Shown here piece by piece: positions 38,686 through 48,171 of a stretch of 64,000 nt of DNA; the first letter of the stretch is position 1; each line of letters begins with the position of its first letter. Made by a program: the position numbers and the translations under genes. The stretch comes from CAVSWT01 sp963775245. Its GTDB lineage: Bacteria; Bacteroidota; Ignavibacteria; Ignavibacteriales; Ignavibacteriaceae. A model generated the notes under the pieces. That model made no database searches. It worked only from the letters and a program-made list of their open reading frames with translations, and was not told where the DNA came from. The stretch is from the NCBI GenBank assembly GCA_963775245.1, contig CAVZID010000001.1, positions 20,079 through 84,078 of the forward strand, written 5' to 3'.

Positions 38686-38714
38686 AAACCCAATTTTTTA
38701 AAGAAATTGGGTTT
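38686..38714 (+). terminator. AAACCCAATTTC hairpin, copy 3
   Basis: AAACCCAATTT and AAATTGGGTTT pair, with a T-rich loop. It follows the msrA stop codon by 17 bases and is likely its terminator, though the downstream T-run is short. Confidence 0.75.
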
Positions 38715-38738
38715 ATGAATTCATTATATATTGAAAAT

Positions 38739-38766
38739 GTAGGGGCGTTCAATTGAACGCCCCTAC
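38739..38766. repeat. 28-bp perfect palindrome, intergenic copy
   Basis: The left arm GTAGGGGCGTTCAA is followed directly by its exact complement TTGAACGCCCCTAC. It lies between msrA (plus) and the RND pump gene (minus), 31 bases before the pump stop codon. Confidence 0.9.
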
Positions 38767-38796
38767 AATTAAGAGTTAATTACTTAGCAATAATAT

Positions 38797-41700
38797 TTAA
38801 TCTTGATAATCTAACACCACATCTTCGCGGGTTTTTCTTCCGAATATTTTTCTTCCTAATGCCGGCACTTTTACTTTTAAGTTTTCCATCATTGTGTAAA
38901 CTACCGGAACTAATATCAAAGTTAAAAACATTGAGCTTATTAAACCGCCGATGATTGCCCATGCTAAACCTGACTTCCATTCAGAACCTGAATCGGTTGC
39001 TAATGCTAATGGAAGCATACCGATTACCATCGCTGTAGTTGTCATGAGTATCGGTCTAATTCGACTTTGCCCAGCTTCAATCAAAGCATCAAACACATTC
39101 ATACCTGATTCTTTTCTCATCTGGTTTGCTCTATCCACAAGCAAGATTGCATTTTTGCCAACCAAACCAATCAACATAATTATTCCAAGGATAGAAAATA
39201 TGTTTAATGTTTTCATAGTTAATGCCAACGCTAAGAAAGCACCAACCATTGCTACCGGTATTGATAAAAGAACTACAAAAGGATAAATATAAGAATCATA
39301 CAAAGCAACCATTACCATGTAAACAAAAAGTATAGCTGCAATCATTGCTAATCCAAGGCTCCCAAAAGATTGAGCTTGATTTTTTAAATCACCTTCGTAA
39401 GCAACATCAACACCTGGAGGAAGAATACCTTTTGCTAAAGCAGCTTTAATATCAGCGCCAATACTTCCGCTCGGCCTTCCGTTAACCTGTGCATAAACAG
39501 TTATGGAATTTATCCTGTTTCTTCTCTGCAGCTTTGTTGGCCCGGTTGTTTGATAAATATCCGCAAACTGCTGAAGCTCAATCGCCTGTCCTTTCTTATT
39601 AATGAAGGTAAGATTTTTAATATCGGAAATCCTTGACCGGTCAAATTTGTCAAGCACAATTCTTAAATCATAATCATCGTTGCCATCTCTAAATTTTGAA
39701 TTGTCGTCTCCGGTCAGCGCTACACGCAAAGCAGCGCCTACATCTGCAATCGTTAATCCAAACTGTGCTAATTTTTGCCGGTCAATATCTACACGTGTTT
39801 CCGGTTTACCTTCTTCGGCAGACAATCTAACATCTGCAGTTCCACGAATATTATTTAAAGTTTTCATTAAAATGTCGGCACCTTTTTCAACATCTGCTCT
39901 ATTAGGCCCGTTTACAATTAATTGTATTGGGGTCTGGTTTGCAGTTCCGAAAATTCCTATTGGATTTACACGAACTTTCAATCCTGGAATTTTTTGTGCA
40001 TATTGTTTTATCTTTTCTCCAACATCATCAGTAGAAATATCTCGCTGGTCTTTTGGAATCAATGCCACATCCAGCTCTGAAGAATTATTTGACGATTGTC
40101 CCAGCAAACCTTCATTAGATGCGCCAACTGTTACAAACACCTTTTTAACTTCAGGAAGATTAGTTATATATCTTTCAACATTCTGTGTAACCAGGTTTGT
40201 ATTTTCAAGAGAAGCGCCTGGCTTAGTTTCTAATATTACTGCAAACTCACCACGATCGGATTGAGTAATAAACTCACTTCCAATGAATCCGGCTGGAGCT
40301 AAACCCAATGCAAGAATAAAAAGAACTCCCGATATTGCAATTACTTTCCATTTATTATGTAAAGCCCATTTCAATATATTGAGATAATGCTCAACTAATT
40401 TTTTAAATAAAGATTCGAACCCAAGAGCAAATTTACCCATTAAAGAATTTTTTGATAATCGTTCAAGCTTTCCTAATCTTGAAGCTAAAGCAGGTGTAAC
40501 TGTGAAAGAAACAAAAAGGCTTAACAAAGTTGATATGACAACCACAACCGCAAATTCTCTAATTATATTTCCAATCAAACCGCCGGTTAATGCAAGAGGA
40601 ACAAACACCACAACGTCAACCATGGTGATTGATAATGCTGCAAAGCCAATTTCATTTCTTCCTTTTAATGCAGCAACTCTTTTGGGTTCGCCTTTTTCTA
40701 AATGGTGGTGAATATTTTCAAGAACAACAATCGAATCATCTACAAGAATACCTACCACCAAAGACAAACCAAGTAATGTCATTAAATTCAAAGTAAATCC
40801 AAACATGTACATCACAATAAAAGTTGAAATCATTGAAGCAGGAATCGCAAGCATAACAATGAATGAATCTCTAAGACTATGCAGGAATAACATCATTACA
40901 ATTGCCACGAGAATTACAGCTAAGAACAAATCGAACTTAACACCATTTGCAGCGTCTAGTGTAAATTGAGAACCATCCTGAGCAATATCGAATTTTACGT
41001 TTTCAGCTTTATAATCGGATTCAATTTTAGTTAGCTCTTTCTTTACCAGTTTTACTACATCAACTGCATTTGCATCAGTCTGTTTTTGAACTAAAACACC
41101 AACAGAAGTTTTCCCGTTAATTCTATTTATTGTGCTGTAATCTTTTTGGCCATCTTCAACTTCAGCAACATCATTAAGCTTTATTTCACTTCCGGTTTTG
41201 GTTTGAGCAATTATAAGGTTTCTTAAATCATCTACTGATTTTAGTTTGCCAGCAATTCTTACAACCAACTGGTCTTTACTGTCTTCAATTTTTCCGGTTG
41301 GATAATCCAGGTTTGAAGATTTAACCGCCTGCACAACTTGAAGAATTGATAAACCATACGAATGAATTTTATCAGCATTCAGGTTAACTTTTATTTCTCT
41401 TTCATCACCGCCTACTAAAGTAATTTGCCCTACGCCTGCAATTTTAGCAAGCCTCGGCTGAATCCTATCCTTAATGAACTGGTAAAATTGAGTTGACGGC
41501 ATATTGCTCGTTACACCCATTCTCAATACAGGAATTTCGTCAAGTGCAAATTTTGATATTGTTGGACTTTTAGCATCAGTTGGAAGCTGGGATACAACTT
41601 CATTTACTTTTCTTTGAGCATTTTGTAGAGCAACATCTATATCTGCCGACTGCAGGAAATTCACCATTACAAAAGAAACGCCTTCGGATGAAGTTGAATT

Positions 41701-41940
41701 AACAGCATCAATTTCATCAAGAGTTGATATAGCATCTTCAATTTTCTTTGTCACAGATGTTTCAACTTCATTTGGCGATGCACCTGGATAGACTGTAGTA
41801 ATAGTAAGTACCGGTGGTGTTATCTTCGGCAGCAATTCGTAGCTTAATTGAGTATAGCTGTATATACCCAGAACACTTAACGCAGCAAATATAACCACTA
41901 TAAGCGTCGGCCTTTTTATTGCAAGTTCTGTTATCGTCAT
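38797..41940 (-). CDS. RND multidrug efflux pump (HAE1/AcrB type)
   Basis: The 1,047-residue protein has two membrane halves with large periplasmic loops. N-terminal TM1 carries the usual 'ITELAIKRPTLIVVIFAAL'. The proton-relay region in TM4 is 'GLSLVVGILVDDSIVVLENI', with paired aspartates. TM10 has GLVGKNAILLVDRANQMR. The drug-binding loop after PGASLENTNLVTQNVERYI is intact. This is a HAE1 hydrophobic-drug exporter, last gene of the tetR-tolC-adaptor-pump operon; it starts 103 bases after the adaptor stop. The gap holds the ATGCTGAA repeat. Confidence 0.96.
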   Translation of the reverse strand: MTITELAIKRPTLIVVIFAALSVLGIYSYTQLSYELLPKITPPVLTITTVYPGASPNEVETSVTKKIEDAISTLDEIDAVNSTSSEGVSFVMVNFLQSADIDVALQNAQRKVNEVVSQLPTDAKSPTISKFALDEIPVLRMGVTSNMPSTQFYQFIKDRIQPRLAKIAGVGQITLVGGDEREIKVNLNADKIHSYGLSILQVVQAVKSSNLDYPTGKIEDSKDQLVVRIAGKLKSVDDLRNLIIAQTKTGSEIKLNDVAEVEDGQKDYSTINRINGKTSVGVLVQKQTDANAVDVVKLVKKELTKIESDYKAENVKFDIAQDGSQFTLDAANGVKFDLFLAVILVAIVMMLFLHSLRDSFIVMLAIPASMISTFIVMYMFGFTLNLMTLLGLSLVVGILVDDSIVVLENIHHHLEKGEPKRVAALKGRNEIGFAALSITMVDVVVFVPLALTGGLIGNIIREFAVVVVISTLLSLFVSFTVTPALASRLGKLERLSKNSLMGKFALGFESLFKKLVEHYLNILKWALHNKWKVIAISGVLFILALGLAPAGFIGSEFITQSDRGEFAVILETKPGASLENTNLVTQNVERYITNLPEVKKVFVTVGASNEGLLGQSSNNSSELDVALIPKDQRDISTDDVGEKIKQYAQKIPGLKVRVNPIGIFGTANQTPIQLIVNGPNRADVEKGADILMKTLNNIRGTADVRLSAEEGKPETRVDIDRQKLAQFGLTIADVGAALRVALTGDDNSKFRDGNDDYDLRIVLDKFDRSRISDIKNLTFINKKGQAIELQQFADIYQTTGPTKLQRRNRINSITVYAQVNGRPSGSIGADIKAALAKGILPPGVDVAYEGDLKNQAQSFGSLGLAMIAAILFVYMVMVALYDSYIYPFVVLLSIPVAMVGAFLALALTMKTLNIFSILGIIMLIGLVGKNAILLVDRANQMRKESGMNVFDALIEAGQSRIRPILMTTTAMVIGMLPLALATDSGSEWKSGLAWAIIGGLISSMFLTLILVPVVYTMMENLKVKVPALGRKIFGRKTREDVVLDYQD

Positions 41941-42010
41941 TTTCTAATACCTTCTTTTTTCAAAATTTAATTTCTGTTGTCATTCTTAATTGGAAACTAA
42001 GCTAATCCAA

Positions 42011-42036
42011 AGATGCTGAACCAAGTTCAGCATGAC
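42011..42036. repeat. ATGCTGAA hairpin repeat, copy 2
   Basis: This unit starts AGATGCTGAA and ends TTCAGCATGAC, differing from 29062-29087 by one base. The stem ATGCTGAA/TTCAGCAT is perfect, with a CCAAG loop. It stands between the adaptor stop and the pump start of one operon. Confidence 0.88.
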
Positions 42037-42043
42037 TAATTAT

Positions 42044-43093
42044 TTATTGAACTACTGTTACTCTATAATTATCAACAAGATTATTCTGTCCGTTTACAAC
42101 AACTGTTTCACCAGCTTTTAATCCTTTTAGTACTTCGAGATTTTTATCGAATGTGTTGCCTACAATTATATTTTTTAATTGAGCAACTCCATTGTTTATA
42201 ACAAATACCTGAGCATCTTTTACACTTCCGATTAAAGCATCTCTTGGTATAAATAATTTTTCACCTTTGGAGCTTGAATTGAAACTTACGGTTCCAAACA
42301 TGCCGGCTTTCAATGGATGTTCTTTGCTGTTTGGGAGAGAAATTTCAACTGGATAAGTATGTGCTTCATCGCCTTTATCACTTATAGTAGAAATCTTTCC
42401 TTTGAAAGTTACTCCGGGATAAACATCTGTGCTAACTTCAACCGGGTCACCGACTTTTAACTGGAATACATTTTTTTCACTAACATTTAATTTCACTTTC
42501 AATTCTGCAATGTCAACTATATTTGCAACAGGAGTTCCTCTTTTAACATAGTCACCCATATCAACTATCCTTGAAGTAACAACACCGGAAATGGGTGCTG
42601 TAATCTTTGTATTGTCATACTCTTTTTTAGCTACAATGTATTGAGCATCAGCAGATTGATATGCAAGTTTGATTGATTCTCTTTGTGCATCGGTAACAGA
42701 TTTTTGCTGGTAAAGAGCTTCATATCTTTCGAAATCTTTTTTAGCTTTTTCATAATTTACTTCCGCTGTTTTAAAAGCTGCTAGTTTTAATTCATCATCA
42801 AGCTGAATCAAAGTTGATCCTTTTACTTTGTAGTCTCCGACCTTAGCATAAACACCGACAACTTTACCTTCAGCTTCCGAAACAATTGCTACATCGTTAT
42901 TTGCATCGATATTTCCAACTAAATCAAGACTTCTTTCTACAGGTTTATTTTGTACAGTAGCTACACTTACAGGATAAGCATCAATTTTTTCATTTTTACT
43001 TTTTGCCTGAAGCTTAGCTTTATTATTTAATAGGATGGCAATTATACCGCCAACTATTACAAAGGCAATCAAAAAATATTTTAACTTTTGCAT
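42044..43093 (-). CDS. RND periplasmic adaptor (membrane fusion protein)
   Basis: The 349-residue protein has an N-terminal membrane anchor (YFLIAFVIVGGIIAILL). It has a biotinyl-lipoyl-like half (EAEGKVVGVYAKVGDYKVKG), a helical hairpin of AFKTAEVNYEKAKKDFERYE type, and the matching half (ITAPISGVVTSRIVDMGDYV). The beta-barrel follows. This is the adaptor of the RND pump, joining it to the outer-membrane channel. The adaptor starts 31 bases after the outer-membrane gene stop on the minus strand. Confidence 0.95.
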   Translation of the reverse strand: MQKLKYFLIAFVIVGGIIAILLNNKAKLQAKSKNEKIDAYPVSVATVQNKPVERSLDLVGNIDANNDVAIVSEAEGKVVGVYAKVGDYKVKGSTLIQLDDELKLAAFKTAEVNYEKAKKDFERYEALYQQKSVTDAQRESIKLAYQSADAQYIVAKKEYDNTKITAPISGVVTSRIVDMGDYVKRGTPVANIVDIAELKVKLNVSEKNVFQLKVGDPVEVSTDVYPGVTFKGKISTISDKGDEAHTYPVEISLPNSKEHPLKAGMFGTVSFNSSSKGEKLFIPRDALIGSVKDAQVFVINNGVAQLKNIIVGNTFDKNLEVLKGLKAGETVVVNGQNNLVDNYRVTVVQ

Positions 43094-43124
43094 ATTATTA
43101 ACCTTTCTTATGCTTTAATTCTTT

Positions 43125-44477
43125 TTATTTACCAATTGATTTTTCTAATTGTGCAGCAGCTAATTCGTAATCTACCAAAGACTGCACATAATTTGTTTTA
43201 GCTTGAAGAAGTGCTACTTCGGCATCCAGCAATTCAGAATTTAGTGTTAATCCGTTTTTAAACTGCTGGTCGGTAACTCTATAATTTTCTTCTGCCTGCT
43301 TTACATTGTCATTTGCTACACTAATGCTTTCTTTTGAACGCATCATTTCCAGGTAGTTACTTGTCACCTCAAGAGTAACATTATCTTTTAAAGTTTTATA
43401 TGAATCCTTAGCCTGCTCATAAGTTGCTTCAGCCTGCGTAGTTTGATCTGAGGTTGCACCCCAGTTCCACAGGTTAAATGAAGCAGTTACATTCACATCC
43501 CAGGTTCCCTTAAATTTATCTTCTGTCGGAAAAATTCTTGTATTAGGCCGTGCATAATTGTAATCGCCGGTCAAATAAATTTGAGGATACCAACTGGACT
43601 GAGCCATAGTAATTCCTGATTCTGTAGCTTTAATTTTAAATTCCATCGATTTTAATTCAGGCCTGTTTTCATAAGCTTTGTTTACCAATACATCTATATC
43701 ATCTTTCAATTTTTCATTTGGATTCACAGAATCTGCAATGTCAATTTTTGTAGATAGCGGTAATCCTATTACATTATTTAACCCAATAACCGCAAGTCTA
43801 ACTGCATTATTTCCATCGATTTGTTTTAGCTTTATATCTGCCAACTGAACCTGAACTTTTAACAATTCATTTTTAGTTGCTAAACCCTGGTCATAAAAAT
43901 TTTGTACATCTTTTAAATGTGCTTTTGTCTGTTCAACATTTTCATCAATTACTTTTTTAACTTCATTTGCTTTGAATAAGCTCCAGTAAGCTTTTTTAAT
44001 ATTATAAACCAGGTCATTTTTATCGCGGTTAAAATCTTCCTTTACAGATTCCAAATTATATTCAGCAATATTTGAATTTGCTTTTAACCTGAAACCGGTA
44101 AACAATGGCTGCTGCAATGTTAATTTAACTCCATAAGTGTTTACAATATTTTGATTCAACTCAAAATCACCGAAAGGTGTTGAGATGGAATATGGGTCTA
44201 TTGGGCTTAATCTTGTATAATTTGCATTAAGAGAAAGGCTTGGCAATCTTGCAGCGTTCATTTCACTTAAGCGTGCATCGGCAGAAGTTACTCTCCATTT
44301 TGCAGAATTAATTTCTTCACTGTTTTCCAAACCAATTTTTACACTTTCATCTAAGGTAAGTTTCTTAACCTCTTGCGCTAATGAAAAATTACATGTCAGA
44401 AGTAAAAAGCTGACGAAATAAATTATGTTTTGAAATTTTAACTTCACTTTTATATTCTCCTTATCTTTCTTTTTCAA
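43125..44477 (-). CDS. TolC-like outer membrane efflux protein
   Basis: The 450-residue protein has a signal peptide (FQNIIYFVSFLLLTCNFSLA) and the TolC pattern: LTLDESVKIGLENSEEINSA, WKVTSADARLSEMNAARLPS-like coiled-coil regions, and 'LNANYTRLSP' and 'GDYNYARPNTRIFP' barrel strands. The last segment (QAKTNYVQSLVDYELAAAQL) is the conserved 'A...Y..AL.DY..A...L' helix. It forms the outer-membrane exit of the pump. It is the second gene of the operon, starting 15 bases after the tetR-like stop codon. Confidence 0.95.
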   Translation of the reverse strand: MKKKDKENIKVKLKFQNIIYFVSFLLLTCNFSLAQEVKKLTLDESVKIGLENSEEINSAKWRVTSADARLSEMNAARLPSLSLNANYTRLSPIDPYSISTPFGDFELNQNIVNTYGVKLTLQQPLFTGFRLKANSNIAEYNLESVKEDFNRDKNDLVYNIKKAYWSLFKANEVKKVIDENVEQTKAHLKDVQNFYDQGLATKNELLKVQVQLADIKLKQIDGNNAVRLAVIGLNNVIGLPLSTKIDIADSVNPNEKLKDDIDVLVNKAYENRPELKSMEFKIKATESGITMAQSSWYPQIYLTGDYNYARPNTRIFPTEDKFKGTWDVNVTASFNLWNWGATSDQTTQAEATYEQAKDSYKTLKDNVTLEVTSNYLEMMRSKESISVANDNVKQAEENYRVTDQQFKNGLTLNSELLDAEVALLQAKTNYVQSLVDYELAAAQLEKSIGK

Positions 44478-44492
44478 TTAATCACTAATTCT

Positions 44493-45134
44493 CTAATTAT
44501 TAGATATTTGTTGTTGTTCCATTAAATGCTTTTGATATTTTTGTCTGCCTTCATCAGTGAAAATTCCCAAGAACAAAGTGGTGACTATAGTATCAAAAAC
44601 TTGTTCGGCTGTTAAGGGTAATTCTGAAAGAATTTCGGGGACTAAAATATTATGTATAGCGTTTATATATACAAGCATCACAACCTCTTCGTCCAAATCC
44701 TTTCTTACCGAACCTTTTTTAATTCCTTCTTTTATTAGTCTTGAATATTTTTCACGGATATATTTTTTTCTGGATTCATTTATTTCTGTCCAAATCTCAG
44801 GGATATTTTTTTTCAAATCTTCGAATAATGGCCCCCGCATATTAGGCAGCTGCGTTCTAATAAAATTCATCATTGATGATATCTTCTCAACGAAGTCCAG
44901 ATTCTCATCTGCCCATAACTTTTCAAGATAATTGTCAATGTCGCATTTTTTATTTTCAATTATCTCTCTAATTATCTGTTCCTTACCTTCAAAAAACTTA
45001 TATAAAGTTTTTTTACTCATTCCCATACTGTTAGCTATTTCTTGCATTGTTACTTTATGAAAACCGAATTTGCTAAATAATTCATAAGATTGATGTAAAA
45101 TTCTGTCTTTTATTTCAACTTCTGAATGCGTCAT
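44493..45134 (-). CDS. TetR-family transcriptional regulator of the efflux operon
   Basis: The 213-residue protein has an N-terminal helix-turn-helix (VTMQEIANSMGMSKKTLYKF) with a standard TetR ligand-binding helical C-terminus. A GGAGG site stands a few bases before the start at 45134. Two matching palindromes lie just upstream. As first gene of the operon it most likely represses its own operon and senses pump substrates. The ligand is unknown. Confidence 0.94.
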   Translation of the reverse strand: MTHSEVEIKDRILHQSYELFSKFGFHKVTMQEIANSMGMSKKTLYKFFEGKEQIIREIIENKKCDIDNYLEKLWADENLDFVEKISSMMNFIRTQLPNMRGPLFEDLKKNIPEIWTEINESRKKYIREKYSRLIKEGIKKGSVRKDLDEEVVMLVYINAIHNILVPEILSELPLTAEQVFDTIVTTLFLGIFTDEGRQKYQKHLMEQQQISNN

Positions 45135-45154
45135 TTTTCTCTACCTCCACTAAA

Positions 45155-45180
45155 GAAACCGATTATGTTTTATTGGTTTC
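45155..45180. promoter_or_regulatory. TetR operator-like palindrome, site 1
   Basis: GAAACC and GGTTTC flank a 14-base spacer (26 bp total), and the half-sites extend to GAAACCGAT and ATTGGTTTC. The site stands 21 bases upstream of the tetR-like start, next to its ribosome site. It matches site 2 at 21 of 26 positions. Confidence 0.75.
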
Positions 45181-45236
45181 CTCTTATATATTTGAATATT
45201 GGCTATTATTACCATATTTTCTATTTTTTTTATTTG

Positions 45237-45262
45237 GAAACCAATATTGTTTATTTGGTTTC
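45237..45262. promoter_or_regulatory. TetR operator-like palindrome, site 2
   Basis: The same 26-bp half-site pair GAAACC...GGTTTC recurs here, and the dyad extends to TTTGGAAACCAA (45233-45244) and TTGGTTTCCAAA (45255-45266), perfect over 12 bases each. The spacing to site 1 is 82 bases centre to centre. The operon promoter should lie near or between them. Confidence 0.8.
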
Positions 45263-45372
45263 CAAACATAAGGCAAAAATCCTCACTTGTCAATAGAAAT
45301 TTTAATCTAATTTTTTATTGTGTGATGAAACGAACTTTTTGGGTGATAAACGGTTTGAAAAATTGAGGAGAT

Positions 45373-47004
45373 TTAAGAATCTGAGTCCATCGCTTTTTCA
45401 TAATGCTCTTTAAATTTTTTAATTGCTTTGAAAATAGACTCAGCAATCGCCTGCTGACCTTTTGAACTCTTTAAATAATTCGCATCTTTTTTATTAGATA
45501 AAAATCCCGATTCAATTAAAACACTTGGCATTGAAGCCCCGACCAAAACATAAAATCCAGCTTGTTTTACACCTCTCGATGGTTCAGAAAGATCCTTACT
45601 AAATTCTTTATTTAAAATATCAGAAAACTTTTCAGAATATTTCATATAGGATGATTGAGCCATTGAAACTAAAATAAAATTTTCATCTGTTAATGCCTTG
45701 TATCTGCCGGGATTGTCTTCATACTGAATTACGCTATTTTCTCTTTCTGCAATTGAAATAGCTTCTTTAGTTCTGCCGGGACGTAATAAGTAAACTTCAA
45801 AGCCGGATGCATCAGTTGGTTTTTTAGGAGTTGAATTACAGTGAATTGAAATAAAAAGTTTTCCATCATTTTCATTAGCAATTTGTCCCCGTTTATATAG
45901 CTCAACAAATTTATCTGTCTTCCTGGTATAAACTACTTTAACATCCTTCATATTTTTTTCGAGAAGCTTACCAAGCTTTAATGTAATCCCAAGGTTCACA
46001 TCTTTTTCTCTAACACCGTTTACTCCAATTGCTCCATAATCATGTCCCCCATGGCCGGCATCAAGAACAATAACATCAAAATCCCATTTCTGTTTATTCT
46101 TTTCCCTATTGTTATTATTAGAAAAAACTTTGTTATGAAGTGTAATTAAAATATCATTGCTGCCAGATGCATTTATAACTTCACTTGTCGAATATTCTTT
46201 CCCAACTTTAATTTGTATTTCTACATCAGATTTAATGTCTCTCACTTTTATTTCTTTAACCAATCCTTCATCTTTAACCCGGTTTAAAGCTTTAGCATCA
46301 GCGCTGCAATCTTTTAAGAGAATAGTTAAAACGCCTGTTTTATATGAACTGTTGTAGGTTGATACTTTTTTATCACACTTCAATCTTATTAAAGTCCCAT
46401 TTGCTTTTTCATCTAAAGTCATATCGGATATATTAAAATGTCCGAGAGTAACATTTTCTTCAGGCTTTACTTTTTCAGTGTCAACTTTTTCATTTCCAGT
46501 TTCAGTTTTAGATTCTGATTCATTTTCTGCTATAGGTGCTAATGACCTTCCTAAAATTATTCTGTTTGGCCCGCTAAAAAATACTTGTCTGCCCATAGCT
46601 TCCTGGATAATATCCAATGTATAAAACATTGGAACATAAATTTCATTATTGCTTATAATAGTATTGACCGGGATTTGTATAACTTGGGTTTTGTTTGCGC
46701 TGGTATCTATTAAAACATAGTAAGGATTTTGAGCAGTTACCACCAAAGACTTTCTGTCAAAATCTACTTTAATCTTTTTTGTGTCTTTATTGAATTTATA
46801 ATTTTCGGATAAAGCATCTGCAAATTGTGAGATTGAAAAATATAACATCCCATCTTTGCTTTGTGCAGTAATAAAATTGCTTCCAATTGCAGTTATAACT
46901 TCCAATCTCGTTATAGACTGTCCAAACAATTGAACGGAACAAAAGAGAAAAAAATAAAGAATCCCCTTGAAGAAATTGTGCGAAATACTATTCAATCTAA
47001 TCAT
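45373..47004 (-). CDS. N-acetylmuramoyl-L-alanine amidase with AMIN domain
   Basis: The 543-residue protein has a signal peptide (GILYFFLFCSVQLFGQ), a copper-amine-oxidase-N-like domain (about 35-150), an AMIN domain (about 195-290, with VREVKVRDIKSDVEIQIKV-like strands), and an Amidase_3 domain. The catalytic domain has zinc ligands in VIVLDAGHGGHDYGAIG, then EKDVNLGITLKLGKLL, LFISIHCNST, and the catalytic PSVLIESGFLSN. The enzyme cuts the amide bond between muramic acid and the peptide stem during cell division or wall turnover. AMIN domains bind peptidoglycan or division-site factors. The upstream gene, ICMT-like, ends eight bases before its start. Confidence 0.94.
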   Translation of the reverse strand: MIRLNSISHNFFKGILYFFLFCSVQLFGQSITRLEVITAIGSNFITAQSKDGMLYFSISQFADALSENYKFNKDTKKIKVDFDRKSLVVTAQNPYYVLIDTSANKTQVIQIPVNTIISNNEIYVPMFYTLDIIQEAMGRQVFFSGPNRIILGRSLAPIAENESESKTETGNEKVDTEKVKPEENVTLGHFNISDMTLDEKANGTLIRLKCDKKVSTYNSSYKTGVLTILLKDCSADAKALNRVKDEGLVKEIKVRDIKSDVEIQIKVGKEYSTSEVINASGSNDILITLHNKVFSNNNNREKNKQKWDFDVIVLDAGHGGHDYGAIGVNGVREKDVNLGITLKLGKLLEKNMKDVKVVYTRKTDKFVELYKRGQIANENDGKLFISIHCNSTPKKPTDASGFEVYLLRPGRTKEAISIAERENSVIQYEDNPGRYKALTDENFILVSMAQSSYMKYSEKFSDILNKEFSKDLSEPSRGVKQAGFYVLVGASMPSVLIESGFLSNKKDANYLKSSKGQQAIAESIFKAIKKFKEHYEKAMDSDS

Positions 47005-47012
47005 TAAAAAAC

Positions 47013-47591
47013 TTACCCAATAAAAGGAATCATAAAACCCGATTTAGTTTTATATGCCTTAAATTCTTCACCAAAATGTTTATTCATTAATTTTTCTTCT
47101 ATCGACGCTCTAAATATTATAAACGGAATCTGGAACAAAGCTATCGGTAAAATAATATAGCTCATTACTACAAAACCTGCACCCAAATCCATCAATATCT
47201 GAGAGATATATTGCGGATGCCTAACAAATTTAAATGGGCCTTTAACAACCAGCTTGTGGTTTTTGAAAATAACAATTTCCTGAGAGTAATTTTCACCAAG
47301 TGATTTATAAGCCCAAACCTGAATCCAGGAAAACACAAGATAAACTGCTAAACCAATTAATCTGAATGAATAATTACCGGCTGTATATTCTAATGTTCCG
47401 ATTTTAAAGATTCCCAATACAAGACCGACTAATGTTAAAGTAGCTAAAACCAATGGAAATTTTTGAAGGTATGTCTTAGGCTTGTCTTTTGCTGCGCCAA
47501 CAACAGAACGAAGCCCTTTTTTTGCACCTGATACATTTGCCGCAAAGGTTGCAATTAAATTTAATCCCGCAATAATATTTATTGGATCCAT
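47013..47591 (-). CDS. isoprenylcysteine carboxyl methyltransferase-like membrane protein
   Basis: The 192-residue protein has about five hydrophobic segments. It carries the ICMT/PEMT C-terminal pattern 'KLVVKGPFKFVRHPQYISQI', with the 'G.Y...RHP.Y' motif, and a tail KHFGEEFKAYKTKSG. Such enzymes methylate isoprenylated cysteines or phospholipid head groups with SAM; bacterial roles are varied and unknown here. Only eight bases separate it from the amidase, so the two form an operon on the minus strand. Confidence 0.83.
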   Translation of the reverse strand: MDPINIIAGLNLIATFAANVSGAKKGLRSVVGAAKDKPKTYLQKFPLVLATLTLVGLVLGIFKIGTLEYTAGNYSFRLIGLAVYLVFSWIQVWAYKSLGENYSQEIVIFKNHKLVVKGPFKFVRHPQYISQILMDLGAGFVVMSYIILPIALFQIPFIIFRASIEEKLMNKHFGEEFKAYKTKSGFMIPFIG

Positions 47592-47755
47592 ATTTTTAAA
47601 TTAAGTAATTCTAAAAAAAATTGTAACCATAAAAGATAAACATTTAATTAAAACTTTTAAGGAGTTTAAATGAAAATTTAATTGAGAGGCTAAGCATTAA
47701 TGTAAAAATAAAATTAAGTAATTGGTGGGGCATTTTACTAAAACCAACGAATAAT

Positions 47756-47968
47756 TTAAATCTTTTTTCCATGCTTTTGCATAATGGCTTCCCATTCTTC
47801 CAGGCTTAACTGTTCGGATTCATCTAGCAACATGATTGGGATATCATCTTCTATTCTGTAACGGCGCCTAGTTTCCTTATCGGTTGAAACCAATGTATTT
47901 CCATCAAGTACTAAGTCTGCTTTGGTTTCAGGACAGCAAAGGATATCCAGTAAATCTTTACTAATCAT
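47756..47968 (-). CDS. Trm112-like zinc-associated small protein
   Basis: The 70-residue protein has 'DLLDILCCPETKADLVLDGN' with the paired cysteines of the Trm112 family (C11, C12) and the 'RRRYRIEDDIPIMLLDES' end typical of the bacterial form (YcaR-like). Bacterial Trm112-like proteins may partner methyltransferases. The usual CPxC pair is reduced to CCP, so zinc binding is doubtful. It starts 189 bases upstream of the LOG gene on the other strand. Confidence 0.88.
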   Translation of the reverse strand: MISKDLLDILCCPETKADLVLDGNTLVSTDKETRRRYRIEDDIPIMLLDESEQLSLEEWEAIMQKHGKKI

Positions 47969-48171
47969 TTTTATTACTCCTCAATATTAAAATCATTTTC
48001 TATATTCAAATAATGAAAATATCTTTTACTAAAATGATTAACCCGTCAAATATAAAAAATTAATATCAAATTTTAACCTTAAAACGCAGTTTCATTTTTT
48101 TAAGATTAAATATTTTAATGTAAATTTAAAGAAGGAAAAATTAATTTTATTTCTAAATGAGGGAGAATCAT

